Part shown: positions 1 through 7,268 of the stretch, in pieces | Layout: every line of letters begins with the position of its first letter | Numbering within the stretch: position 1 is the first letter of the stretch | Source of the DNA: Leyella lascolaii | Lineage (GTDB): Bacteria > Bacteroidota > Bacteroidia > Bacteroidales > Bacteroidaceae | Assembly: GCF_900079775.1 (NCBI RefSeq) | Contig: NZ_LT556050.1 | Location: 2,534-66,533, forward strand | Reading direction: 5' to 3' | Length of the DNA: 64,000 bases | Made by a program: the position numbers and the translations under genes | The notes under the pieces: model-generated | The model's input: the letters and a program-made list of their open reading frames with translations, nothing else | Told to the model about the DNA's origin: nothing | Database searches by the model: none

Positions 1-95
1 GGAAATGCAAGCATCTCCCATGCTGCCCCACGACTTGCATGTGTTAAGCCTGTAGCTAGCGTTCATCCTGAGCCAGGATCAAACTCTACATTGTA
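1..95 (-). rRNA. rrs: 16S ribosomal RNA, 5' end (partial)
   Basis: Read on the minus strand, this stretch begins with the universal bacterial 16S start (AGAGTTTGATCCTGGCTCAG) followed by GATGAACGCTAGCTACAGGC and the conserved ACACATGCAAGTCG, as in Bacteroidales 16S genes. Only the first roughly 95 bases are present; the gene runs off the left edge of the window. The exact mature 5' end, near position 95, is estimated by analogy with other Bacteroidetes. A Bacteroidetes-type promoter lies about 260 bases upstream at 356-387. The variable bases after GTCG would help place the genus but are too few to do so here. Confidence 0.97.
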
Positions 96-355
96 TAATA
101 TCTTACTGCCCAAGCCTCCGTTTAAGAATAAACAGAAGCGGAAGGCATCGTTTGCTCTGTCCAGGACCGCCGTATTCTCGGTTCAAAAAGCACCTGACAT
201 CATATTCTTACGAATCTGACGGTTCGTTTACCTCTGGCTCCCCTCATACGAGACAAGGAGAACCGTGCTCATTGTACTACTTCTCTGTCTTTTATGTAAT
301 CTTCTTCAAAGAACTCTTTCTTCCCGCTTCAGTACTTCGTTCCTGAAAGCGGATG
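96..355 (-). other. rRNA operon leader region
   Basis: This is the stretch between the predicted rRNA promoter and the 16S 5' end, read on the minus strand. It is expected to be transcribed as the pre-rRNA leader that carries processing and antitermination signals. I did not locate a convincing boxA or RNase III stem by eye. No protein gene is supported here; the short open frame is uncharacteristic and overlaps the leader. Confidence 0.6.
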
Positions 356-387
356 CAAAGGTATACACTTTTTCAATTTAATCCAAA
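356..387 (-). promoter_or_regulatory. rRNA operon promoter (Bacteroidetes sigma type)
   Basis: On the minus strand the sequence reads TTTG, then 20 bases, then TACCTTTG. This matches the Bacteroidetes primary-sigma consensus of a -33 TTTG and a -7 TAnnTTTG with 19-21 bases between. Transcription should start near 348 and run toward the 16S gene. Confidence 0.8.
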
Positions 388-484
388 TCTTTCGGGATAT
401 TTTTTGAAATATTCATGAATTTTTATTGAATAATTGATTATAATCAAGTTTTAGACCCATTCTTGCACCGAAAAAAAGCTGCCA

Positions 485-681
485 AGTCCAAATACGATAA
501 TTGAAAGCATTTAATAAAATTACGCCAAGATGTCCCCACTTCGTCCGTCCTGCACACTACAGCCGTCATTTTTTATTACACTTTTCCATGATGCAGCACG
601 ACACATCCTCGCCCAAAAGCGGAAACAGACATGCACGACATCAGTACGAAATACAGATTAAGCATGATGAGCAATCCCTGA
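485..681 (+). repeat. 197-bp palindromic element (family 2), degenerate copy
   Basis: This intergenic stretch aligns with the better copies at 2570-2765 and 46705-46901. The left end AAGTCCAAATACGATAATTG resembles the family terminus AACCCAAATCGGTCATCAGA. The right half (CATCAGTACGAAATACAGAT, then GCATGATGAGCAATCCC) parallels the right arm of the other copies. The central palindrome has decayed to GATGCAGCACGACACATC. Boundaries are approximate. The rest of 388-865 shows nothing else recognisable. Confidence 0.5.
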
Positions 682-865
682 TAAAAAGCCTCGGCTTAAT
701 TTGCGCATATCGCCATAACTGTGTATATTTGTAATGGATTATCATGGACGGCTGTCGCGCGTATGGACACATGAACACCCATATAACAACAGAGCCGTAC
801 AAAAGCCCGACAAAAGCATTTATGACACATTATTATAATATATATAACACATATTTATATAGTAT

Positions 866-2077
866 ATGGAATCACTTAAAGAGCTGTACAGAATAGGAAA
901 AGGTCCTTCAAGCAGTCACACTATGGGACCGCAGAAGGCTGCAAAAATATTCAACGAGCACTATTCTGATGCGAAAAAGATAGAAGTAGTATTGTATGGA
1001 AGCCTTGCCGCCACAGGACGCGGACACATGACAGACACCGCTATAAAAGAGGTGTTCGGCGGTGATGACAGGCTGAACATCATATGGCAACCGTCGGTGT
1101 TTCTGCCCTACCACCCTAACGGCATGAAATTCTCGGCATATGACGAAGGCGGCAATCTTTGCGGAGAATGGACAGTATACAGTGTGGGAGGAGGCGCGCT
1201 GTCTGAAGGCGACACTCCGAAATGGCTTCAGGACTCACACGAAGACGTTTACGAAAAAAACTATCTTAGCGAGATAATGAACTGGTGCAACACTCACGGA
1301 CGCAACTACTGGGAGTATGTCAAGGAAAACGAGAACAGCGACATATGGGATTATCTTATGGAAGTATGGAATATGATGAAAGAATCTGTGGAACGCGGAC
1401 TCGACCATGAAGGCGCGTTACCCGGTCCGCTTAACATTCCCCGCAAGGCGCCCACATACTATGTCAAGGCAAGAGGCTACAAACAATCGCTCCAGACCCG
1501 CGGTCTTGTATATGCGTATGCGCTTGCAGTCAGCGAGGAGAACGCTTCGGGAGGCACCATAGTCACGGCTCCGACGTGCGGCTCGTGCGGAGTTATGCCT
1601 GCTGTGCTCTACCACCTGTCCAACAGTCACAACTTCAGCGACACGCGCATTCTGCACGCCCTTGCCACTGCCGGCATATTCGGCAACGTCGTTAAGACAA
1701 ATGCTTCAATATCAGGTGCGGACGTAGGATGCCAGGGAGAAGTAGGCGTGGCATGCGCAATGGCATCAGCAGCCGCATGCCAATTGTTCGGAGGAAGTCC
1801 GTCACAGATAGAATATGCCGCAGAAATGGGCTTGGAACACCATCTGGGGATGACTTGCGACCCTGTGTGCGGACTCGTGCAGATACCATGCATAGAGCGT
1901 AACGCCTTCGCAGCGACCCGCGCCCTCGACGCCAACCTGTACGCCGCCTACTCTGACGGAAAACACAGTGTGTCATTCGACCGTGTGGTGGAGGTGATGA
2001 AACAGACCGGACACGACATACCGTCGCTATACAAAGAGACAAGCGAAGGGGGACTGGCAAAAGACTATAAACTCTGA
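866..2077 (+). CDS. sdaA: L-serine ammonia-lyase (L-serine dehydratase), iron-sulfur type
   Basis: The enzyme converts L-serine to pyruvate and ammonia using a 4Fe-4S cluster; it is cytosolic. The 403-residue protein has the single-chain layout. An N-terminal beta domain carries the serine-binding SSSHTMGP motif near residues 16-23. A C-terminal alpha domain carries TAPTCGSCGVMPA and the cysteine-rich MTCDPVCGLVQIPC segment, whose cysteines, with that of the TCGSCG loop, are the expected cluster ligands. The ATG at 866 gives a start MESLKELYRIGKGPSSSHT that matches the family length. The gene stands alone, with a hairpin terminator just after it. No clear TAnnTTTG promoter is visible in the AT-rich stretch immediately upstream. 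Confidence 0.95.
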   Translation: MESLKELYRIGKGPSSSHTMGPQKAAKIFNEHYSDAKKIEVVLYGSLAATGRGHMTDTAIKEVFGGDDRLNIIWQPSVFLPYHPNGMKFSAYDEGGNLCGEWTVYSVGGGALSEGDTPKWLQDSHEDVYEKNYLSEIMNWCNTHGRNYWEYVKENENSDIWDYLMEVWNMMKESVERGLDHEGALPGPLNIPRKAPTYYVKARGYKQSLQTRGLVYAYALAVSEENASGGTIVTAPTCGSCGVMPAVLYHLSNSHNFSDTRILHALATAGIFGNVVKTNASISGADVGCQGEVGVACAMASAAACQLFGGSPSQIEYAAEMGLEHHLGMTCDPVCGLVQIPCIERNAFAATRALDANLYAAYSDGKHSVSFDRVVEVMKQTGHDIPSLYKETSEGGLAKDYKL

Positions 2078-2096
2078 AAGAACATTGCATACACAC

Positions 2097-2128
2097 CTGC
2101 CGGAACAACATCCGGCAGCGTTTGTATT
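2097..2128 (+). terminator. rho-independent terminator after sdaA
   Basis: CTGCCGG and CCGGCAG form a perfect 7-bp stem around an 8-base loop, followed by a moderately T-rich stretch (CGTTTGTATT). It lies 19 bases after the sdaA stop. Confidence 0.7.
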
Positions 2129-2332
2129 CAGCAAAGAACAAATGCCATTATGCGAAATACGATGTGTAAAAACAGAGATATGTTAAAATAAGGTGCTATA
2201 AAAACTTATTACGATGAAGAAAAACGACGACATCACAATTGTGGCACAATTTTCACAAACTCTGCAATAAGACTGACAATCAGCACGTTGAGCCTTAACG
2301 GAATTTTAATGACATATCAATCCAGTCACAGG

Positions 2333-2442
2333 AAAGCCTTTTTTATGATGCGAAAAAGCCTTTTCAGCATTGCAATAAAGGCTATACCACCGCATGAAAC
2401 ATGCTTTATGGAATGGCAAAAAAGCCCTTTCCGCATTAAAAC
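2333..2442 (+). repeat. 22-bp-period tandem array (family 1 array without recognisable ends)
   Basis: Degenerate 22-bp units start at 2333, 2355, 2377, 2399 and 2421. The best units read AAAGCCTTTTTTATG, AAAGCCTTTTCAGCA and AAAGCCCTTTCCGCA. The phase stays exact although the fourth unit has largely decayed. The same unit occurs in the four composite elements near 15.7, 35.6, 49.7 and 56.6 kb. The conserved left and right flanks of those elements are not visible here, so this may be a remnant. It lies between two convergent genes. Confidence 0.75.
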
Positions 2443-2569
2443 TATAGCCGAAACGCAATACAAGTTCCTTTTTATAACACCGTGAAAGACATTCAGACAC
2501 ACTCTTAATCCCGTAACGCTGATTATCCGGCACGTAAAATGTGACATGTATTTAACTTAAAAACAGTTA

Positions 2570-2765
2570 AGCCCAAATAGATCATTGGAACGCTGATTGC
2601 ACATTTAAGGCTTATTGTCAGCCCTTCATCATTCTTCCGCAATGCTGCCATCAGCTTGCATTAAACTTTTTCCCGGTGTAGCGCGCTACATCTCCGATAA
2701 AGCAGAATACAATCCGGCTGACAACAGTACAAAATAAGAATAGAAGTCTAATGACGATTCGGGTT
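2570..2765 (+). repeat. 197-bp palindromic MITE-like element (family 2)
   Basis: This 196-bp block aligns along its whole length with 46705-46901. Its left end is AGCCCAAATAGATCATTGGA and its right end is TAATGACGATTCGGGTT, which together form imperfect terminal inverted repeats. The centre holds GTGTAGCGCGCTACAT. The two arms are themselves imperfect inverse complements, so a transcript would fold into one long hairpin. No open frame of note lies inside. A second copy begins one base after it. Confidence 0.8.
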
Positions 2766-2766
2766 A

Positions 2767-2964
2767 AACCGTAATCTGTCATCAGGACAGTCATAGCCAT
2801 CTTTTTCGCATGATTATCTGCATTTTGTCAACCCTCCGTACAGTCTGTGCCATCTTGTCGTCCGGTTTTTCCCGGTGCAATCCGCATTGTCTTCGATAAA
2901 AGAAAAAAACTGTTTGACGGACATCAATACGAGATACGTATGAAGCATGATTACAGTCCAGGTT
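2767..2964 (+). repeat. 197-bp palindromic MITE-like element (family 2), second tandem copy
   Basis: This 198-bp block directly follows the copy at 2570-2765 in the same orientation. It begins AACCGTAATCTGTCATCAGG and ends ATTACAGTCCAGGTT. Its centre (TTTTTCCCGGTGCAATCCGC, then TTCGATAAAAG) matches the central part of the preceding copy with substitutions that break the GTAGCGCGCTAC palindrome. Confidence 0.7.
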
Positions 2965-3152
2965 AATCCGTAACCATTCATCCGATATACACAAAAACCA
3001 CATACACATTCCTTTTCCCGCCCCATACCACACACTGCCGCCGCAATCTTGTTTTCAGTTTTTTACCTGTTCAGTCCGCAGCATTTTCCATAAAATAATA
3101 GACATGTATGAATTGCGGCAGCGAAAATTACGGATGCTGCCAGACGGGATTT
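2965..3152 (+). repeat. 197-bp palindromic element (family 2), third degenerate tandem copy
   Basis: The block begins AATCCGTAACCATTCATCCG, contains CTGCCGCCGCAATCTTG as in the copy at 46705, and ends GATGCTGCCAGACGGGATT. Similarity is weaker than for its neighbours and the boundaries are estimated from the family length. Confidence 0.5.
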
Positions 3153-3240
3153 GTAATAAAGCGTCATGACAGTTAGCGTACACATCCTTACGGCACACCG
3201 TCACGGGCAGACACCACATAAAACACGTCGCTCCGGACAA

Positions 3241-4329
3241 CTATCTCAACACCGCAACCACATACTCCGAACTTGTGCCGATGCGGAACTTCCCGCCCCA
3301 GATGCCCATACCGCTGCTCACATAAAAGTCTGTTTTGCCCTTACGCATCGCCCCATACGCATTCTCGTAAAGCGCGTCCTCTATCCAGTTTATGGGCCAT
3401 ACCTGTCCGTAATGAGTATGTCCGCTGAGCTGGAAATCCACTCCGGCACGCACGCTTCTGTCAAGATGATAAGGCTGGTGGTCGAGCAATATTGTGTATT
3501 TTGTCTTAGGCGACTCAGCCACAAGCCGCGCCACGCTCTTCCGTCCAGCCTGCGAGCGGTCGTCGCGGCCTATGACCGTGAGTTCGCCTCCTATGACAAC
3601 GCTGCTGTCACACAGCAATGTGACGCCAGCCTCACGGAAAAACTCCTTAGCGCCGGCAATGCCGGCATAATACTCATGATTACCCGGACAGGCATACACA
3701 GGTGCCTTTATGCGTCTGAAAACGGCAGCCATGTTTTCTTCGCGCAACGGCTTCATACTGCCGTCGATGATGTCTCCGGCAATGAGCACTACGTCAGGCG
3801 ACGACGCGTTTATCATCTCCACCCACCTCTCAAGCTCTTTTGCATTGTTATGATAGCCGATGTGCATATCGCTCAGCATCACTATTCTCAACGGAGACGA
3901 CAACGGCTGTGCGGCGCGCAGTTCCATAGTGCGCATCTGCTTGTCGCGATAATTGATGTTGGCATAAATGAAAAGCACGCATACAAACACCAGAATGCCC
4001 GCGCTTCCGGCAACGCTGTGATGAAGAAGTGACTGAGGCACAAGTCTCAAAAGCCGTCCGACATCGAGAAGAATGAATATCATGACAAGATAGAGAAGCA
4101 CGAAAAGCGATGACGTGCCCACTTCATAGACTACTCTTCCGGCTGCCAGCGGCAACTGGTCCGGACCGATAAGGAAATGGGAAAAAAGGCAAAGTACCGG
4201 CAGCGACATCACCGTGACCGCAGCATATTTCCACGCCGGAGGAAGAGGCAATATCTGCCAGACATGCCACACTACGTAAGCGAATCCCAGAAGAGGGAGA
4301 ATGAAAAATATAAAGAACCATGGTTTCAT
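3241..4329 (-). CDS. membrane-anchored metallophosphoesterase (YaeI-like)
   Basis: This is a calcineurin-like metallophosphoesterase tethered to the inner membrane. Its substrate is not known; some relatives act on lipid or nucleotide phosphates. The first 130 residues contain about four hydrophobic segments (starting WFFIFFILPLLGFAYVVW). The catalytic domain follows with the metal-binding series LSDMHIGYHN, IAGDIIDGS, CPGNHEYYAG, LLDHQP and LSGHTHYGQVWP, so all expected Asp, His and Asn ligands are present. The 362-residue length is normal for the family. It stands alone between convergent sdaA and the peptidyl-prolyl isomerase. A long open frame on the opposite strand here is only its antisense shadow. 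Confidence 0.88.
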   Translation of the reverse strand: MKPWFFIFFILPLLGFAYVVWHVWQILPLPPAWKYAAVTVMSLPVLCLFSHFLIGPDQLPLAAGRVVYEVGTSSLFVLLYLVMIFILLDVGRLLRLVPQSLLHHSVAGSAGILVFVCVLFIYANINYRDKQMRTMELRAAQPLSSPLRIVMLSDMHIGYHNNAKELERWVEMINASSPDVVLIAGDIIDGSMKPLREENMAAVFRRIKAPVYACPGNHEYYAGIAGAKEFFREAGVTLLCDSSVVIGGELTVIGRDDRSQAGRKSVARLVAESPKTKYTILLDHQPYHLDRSVRAGVDFQLSGHTHYGQVWPINWIEDALYENAYGAMRKGKTDFYVSSGMGIWGGKFRIGTSSEYVVAVLR

Positions 4330-4382
4330 GGGTGCAAAATTAATGGCAACAGAAGAATTGGCAAACTTTTTTACATCATTTT

Positions 4383-4579
4383 AACCCAAACATATTATCA
4401 GACTTCATCCATATTCATGTTTCTGACGTGCAGATTGGTTTCCAGTTTTGTCTAAGATGCAGCGCGCTATATCATGAAAAAGCGGCAAGCAAGATAGTGT
4501 CAGCGGTGCGGAAGAGTGATGAACAGCTGACAATTATGTGGAAAAACATGCATTGGCGGTATAATGACGTATTTTCATT
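4383..4579 (-). repeat. 197-bp palindromic MITE-like element (family 2), inverted copy
   Basis: Compared with 46705-46901 this copy is inverted. It begins AACCCAAACATATTATCAGA and carries GCAGCGCGCTATATC at the centre and GTGATGAACAGCTGACAAT in the far arm, each matching the reverse complement of the reference copy. Its right end (TAATGACGTATTTTCATTT) abuts the next copy with one base between. Confidence 0.75.
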
Positions 4580-4580
4580 T

Positions 4581-4777
4581 AACCCGAACCGGAAATCTGA
4601 ACGATAACAATACATCTGCATTATGCTATCCGCACTTCACCCATATCCATCACTCCAGCCGACATTCTGTTTTCTGCTTTTTATCTGTATATCCCGCTGC
4701 GTCAGCGGTAAAAGCAGCATCCAGTCGGCATGACAACGGAACCTGACGCGAATGAGGCTTAATGCGGATTCATGGTT
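4581..4777 (+). repeat. 197-bp palindromic MITE-like element (family 2), abutting copy
   Basis: The copy begins AACCCGAACCGGAAATCTGA and ends TTAATGCGGATTCATGGTT, exactly 197 bp. The centre reads CCCGCTGCGTCAGCGG with flanking TTTTATCTG and TAAAAGCAGCATCCAG, parallel to the other copies. It is arranged head to head with the inverted copy at 4383-4579. Confidence 0.7.
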
Positions 4778-4902
4778 AACCAGAGTATTTATAATGACAA
4801 ACATTGGATTAAAACATGACCGTAAGATTCCGATTAACCATCAGCGATTGCGCAACTGCCCAGAGTCACGTTTCTTATATATTAATCGCGCAGCTTTTAT
4901 AC

Positions 4903-5078
4903 AAAAATAGTGAAAGGCGAGAGCAGCAGCAAGACGGGAAAACAACGTTTTACCGGGATTGATGTTGCCGAGCCGAATCCTATATTATACAAATATAGTG
5001 AAAGGCAAGAGCTGCGACAAAGACGAAAGACTGTGACTTCCCTGCTTTGGCATAGCCGGGTCGAATCCTATTTTATAC
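4903..5078. repeat. two tandem 88-bp repeats
   Basis: The boundary sequence TTATAC ends at 4902, 4990 and 5078, an exact 88-base spacing. Each unit starts with an ATAGTGAAAGGCnAGAGC-type motif and ends with GCCGrGyCGAATCCTA. The middle parts differ. The block lies upstream of the PPIase terminator, with nothing coding around it. The CGAATCC at the unit ends superficially resembles a tRNA T-arm, but no tRNA fold is present. Confidence 0.8.
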
Positions 5079-5167
5079 ATAAATCGCGCTTCATCATCTA
5101 CAAAACAGGAGCCTTGCCACAACGCAGGCAGCACGACATACGGATGAATATTGATGCGTACCGGAAT

Positions 5168-5214
5168 GAAAAAAGCCTTCCGAAAACAAGTTGTAAACTG
5201 TCACCGGAAGGCTT
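5168..5214 (-). terminator. rho-independent terminator for the cyd/PPIase operon
   Basis: On the minus strand AAGCCTTCCG pairs with CGGAAGGCTT over 10 bp, followed by TTTTTTC. It lies about 60 bases past the stop of the peptidyl-prolyl isomerase gene, the last gene of the minus-strand operon. Confidence 0.85.
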
Positions 5215-5276
5215 GATATAATAAAAAGGAGGTATGTCTTTACCTGATTTTCAGATATAAAAAATCATTATGGAGG

Positions 5277-5960
5277 TCATTTCACGACCGTCGCATTCTC
5301 TATTCTTATATCTTCCAAGGGCCGCGCGTTCGAGTCGGTCTGCACGCCCTGTATGCTCTCCACCACGTCCATACCCTCAGTCACCTCACCGAATACCGTA
5401 TATTGTCCGTCCAGATGAGGTGTTCCGCCGAGCGTACGGTATGTCTCACGTATCTCAGGCGTAAGCCTCACCTTGCCGTCGGTCGCGACATCGAGCTTCT
5501 GCTGGGTCTTGTCGAGCATGGCGTCATTGTAGCGTATGCCATAGACAATGTAGAACTGGCTCATAGAAGAGCTGCGCTCAGGATTGTCGGCATCGCCCTC
5601 ACGGGCGGCAGCCACCGCACCACGCTTGTGGTAAATCTGCGGACAGCGGAACTCTGCCGGCACGGTGTATGTCTCAGAAGTCTCCCCTAACAGCTGTCCC
5701 GGCTCGGCATGCCGGCTTGCCGTATCGCCCGTCTGAATCATGAAATTGCTTATGACCCGGTGGAACAACAGTCCGTCATACCATCCCTCACGCACATTCT
5801 TAAGGAAGTTGTCGCGATGGAGCGGTGTCTCGTTGTATAGGGATATGCGTATGTTTCCCTTGTTGGTCTGAAGCAGAACCTCATGACGCAGAGTGTCCTG
5901 CCCTAATGCCGGAATTCCGGCTGACAACATTACTATACATAATAATATCTGTCTCAGCAT
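5277..5960 (-). CDS. secreted peptidyl-prolyl cis-trans isomerase, cyclophilin type
   Basis: The enzyme isomerises Xaa-Pro bonds and probably helps proteins fold in the periplasm. The chosen start (ATG at 5960) gives MLRQILLCIVMLSAGIPALG, a clear signal peptide, and has AGGAG seven bases upstream. The open frame extends to a TTG at 6026 that overlaps the cydB stop, but that start is less likely. The cyclophilin core shows VLLQTNKGNIRISLY, FLKNVREGWYDGLLFHRV, FMIQTGD and SSSMSQFYIVYG. The protein is 227 residues long. The insert DTASRHAEPGQLLGET is typical of Bacteroidetes family members. It is the last gene after cydA and cydB and ends before a strong terminator. Confidence 0.92.
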   Translation of the reverse strand: MLRQILLCIVMLSAGIPALGQDTLRHEVLLQTNKGNIRISLYNETPLHRDNFLKNVREGWYDGLLFHRVISNFMIQTGDTASRHAEPGQLLGETSETYTVPAEFRCPQIYHKRGAVAAAREGDADNPERSSSMSQFYIVYGIRYNDAMLDKTQQKLDVATDGKVRLTPEIRETYRTLGGTPHLDGQYTVFGEVTEGMDVVESIQGVQTDSNARPLEDIRIENATVVK

Positions 5961-6022
5961 TCGTATACTCCTGTTTTTACACATGACATATCCGTATTTC
6001 ATACCAGAATCATAATCAGTTG

Positions 6023-7174
6023 TCAATACATCTCGTCTGTACCGAGCTCTGCCTTGTCAATCTTCTTTCTGTCCATGGCACGCCATACATATGCGATATA
6101 TGCCAGGACAAACGGCACGAGAAGCGATACCACTGCCATGACCGACAGCGTGAACTCGCTGCTGGAGCTGTTGGCGATGGTCAGCGAGCTCTGCAGGTCG
6201 GCATTGGACGGATAATACGCAGTGCCATTCCAGCCAGCGCACAGCAGCAGAGCCAACACTGTCAGAACCACGCCTATACCGGCGGGCCAGATGCCCTTGA
6301 TATATGTCTTGTCCAATACGGATTTTGCTATGGCGTAAAGCACAAGCGCCACACCTGCTACAAAGACCGCGAATACATACCACATGGTAAGCATGTTGTC
6401 AAGATACTTACCCGGCACAATGCTTATCTCACCTGTCGCGGCATCGTAGGCATAACCGTCTTTCAGCAGGACATGCAGGACAAACGCCACGAAAAGTATC
6501 AGGAACGGCACCGCAGCACCCAAAAGCCTCACGCCACAACGGTTGCGGATGTTCTCATCATTCACATTATTCCTTACATACAAAGTGCCGAGCACACGGG
6601 CAAGGAAGAACACGGCGAAGCCCAACACAAGATTCCAGACATCGAGCAGAGCATCCAGTCCTCCGCTGCTGTTTGCCCAACGGCTTATGACAGGCTGTAA
6701 GCCACCGGCAATGTTGTTCTTGTCGACAATGAAGTTGGAACCGTTGAAGAATGTCGCCACGGCTCCTCCGAGAAGCAACGGACCGAGAATGCCATTAGCT
6801 ACGAGAAACCATCTGAACGTGCGTGTGCCGAGCAGATTGCCCAGTTTGTTCTGAAACTCATAACTCACTGCCTGAAGCACGAACGAGAAAAGAATGAGCA
6901 TCCACAGCCAGTAGGCTCCGCCGAAACTGGTGCTGTAGAACAACGGGAACGAAGCGAAGAACGCTCCACCGAACGTTACAAGGGTTGTGAACGTAAGTTC
7001 CCACTTGCGGCCGGTGCTGTTCACAACCATGCGCTGTTCCTCTTCAGTACGTCCCAGACTGAATATCATGGAGTTTGCTCCCTGTACAAACATGAGAAAG
7101 ACAAGCAGCGCACCGAGAAGCGACACAACGAGCCACCAATAATGTTGCAAAAATTCGTATGTCATAATTTTCAT
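6023..7174 (-). CDS. cydB: cytochrome bd quinol oxidase subunit II
   Basis: CydB is the second integral membrane subunit of cytochrome bd, which oxidises quinol and reduces oxygen to water under low oxygen. The 383-residue protein starts MTYEFLQHYWWLVVSLLGAL (after an optional three-residue extension) and contains about eight to nine hydrophobic helices, including FVQGANSMIF and FFASFPLFYSTSFGGAYWLW. The C-terminus ends with a charged tail (MDRKKIDKAELGTDEMY). It lies about 95 bases downstream of cydA on the same strand and forms an operon with it and the small DUF4492 gene. High-affinity oxygen use fits a gut or oral anaerobe that tolerates traces of oxygen. Confidence 0.96.
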   Translation of the reverse strand: MKIMTYEFLQHYWWLVVSLLGALLVFLMFVQGANSMIFSLGRTEEEQRMVVNSTGRKWELTFTTLVTFGGAFFASFPLFYSTSFGGAYWLWMLILFSFVLQAVSYEFQNKLGNLLGTRTFRWFLVANGILGPLLLGGAVATFFNGSNFIVDKNNIAGGLQPVISRWANSSGGLDALLDVWNLVLGFAVFFLARVLGTLYVRNNVNDENIRNRCGVRLLGAAVPFLILFVAFVLHVLLKDGYAYDAATGEISIVPGKYLDNMLTMWYVFAVFVAGVALVLYAIAKSVLDKTYIKGIWPAGIGVVLTVLALLLCAGWNGTAYYPSNADLQSSLTIANSSSSEFTLSVMAVVSLLVPFVLAYIAYVWRAMDRKKIDKAELGTDEMY

Positions 7175-7268
7175 TTGTTTAATGTTTAACGTTTTATGTC
7201 ACCGCTTCCGCAAGTCTCTGAAAACAAGTCTGCTAATCAGATCATGACCTGCGGAATATACAAAGTGC

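Noticed and set aside
501..734. 77-codon open frame near the left edge
   Set aside because: It crosses a degenerate family 2 element, has no ribosome-binding site and no protein-like composition.
3166..4032. 288-codon plus-strand open frame
   Set aside because: It is antisense to the metallophosphoesterase, whose motifs are unmistakable; the translated product has no family features.
5040..5080. tRNA gene suggested by GGGTCGAATCC
   Set aside because: No acceptor, D-arm or anticodon stem can be drawn around it; the motif belongs to the 88-bp tandem repeat.
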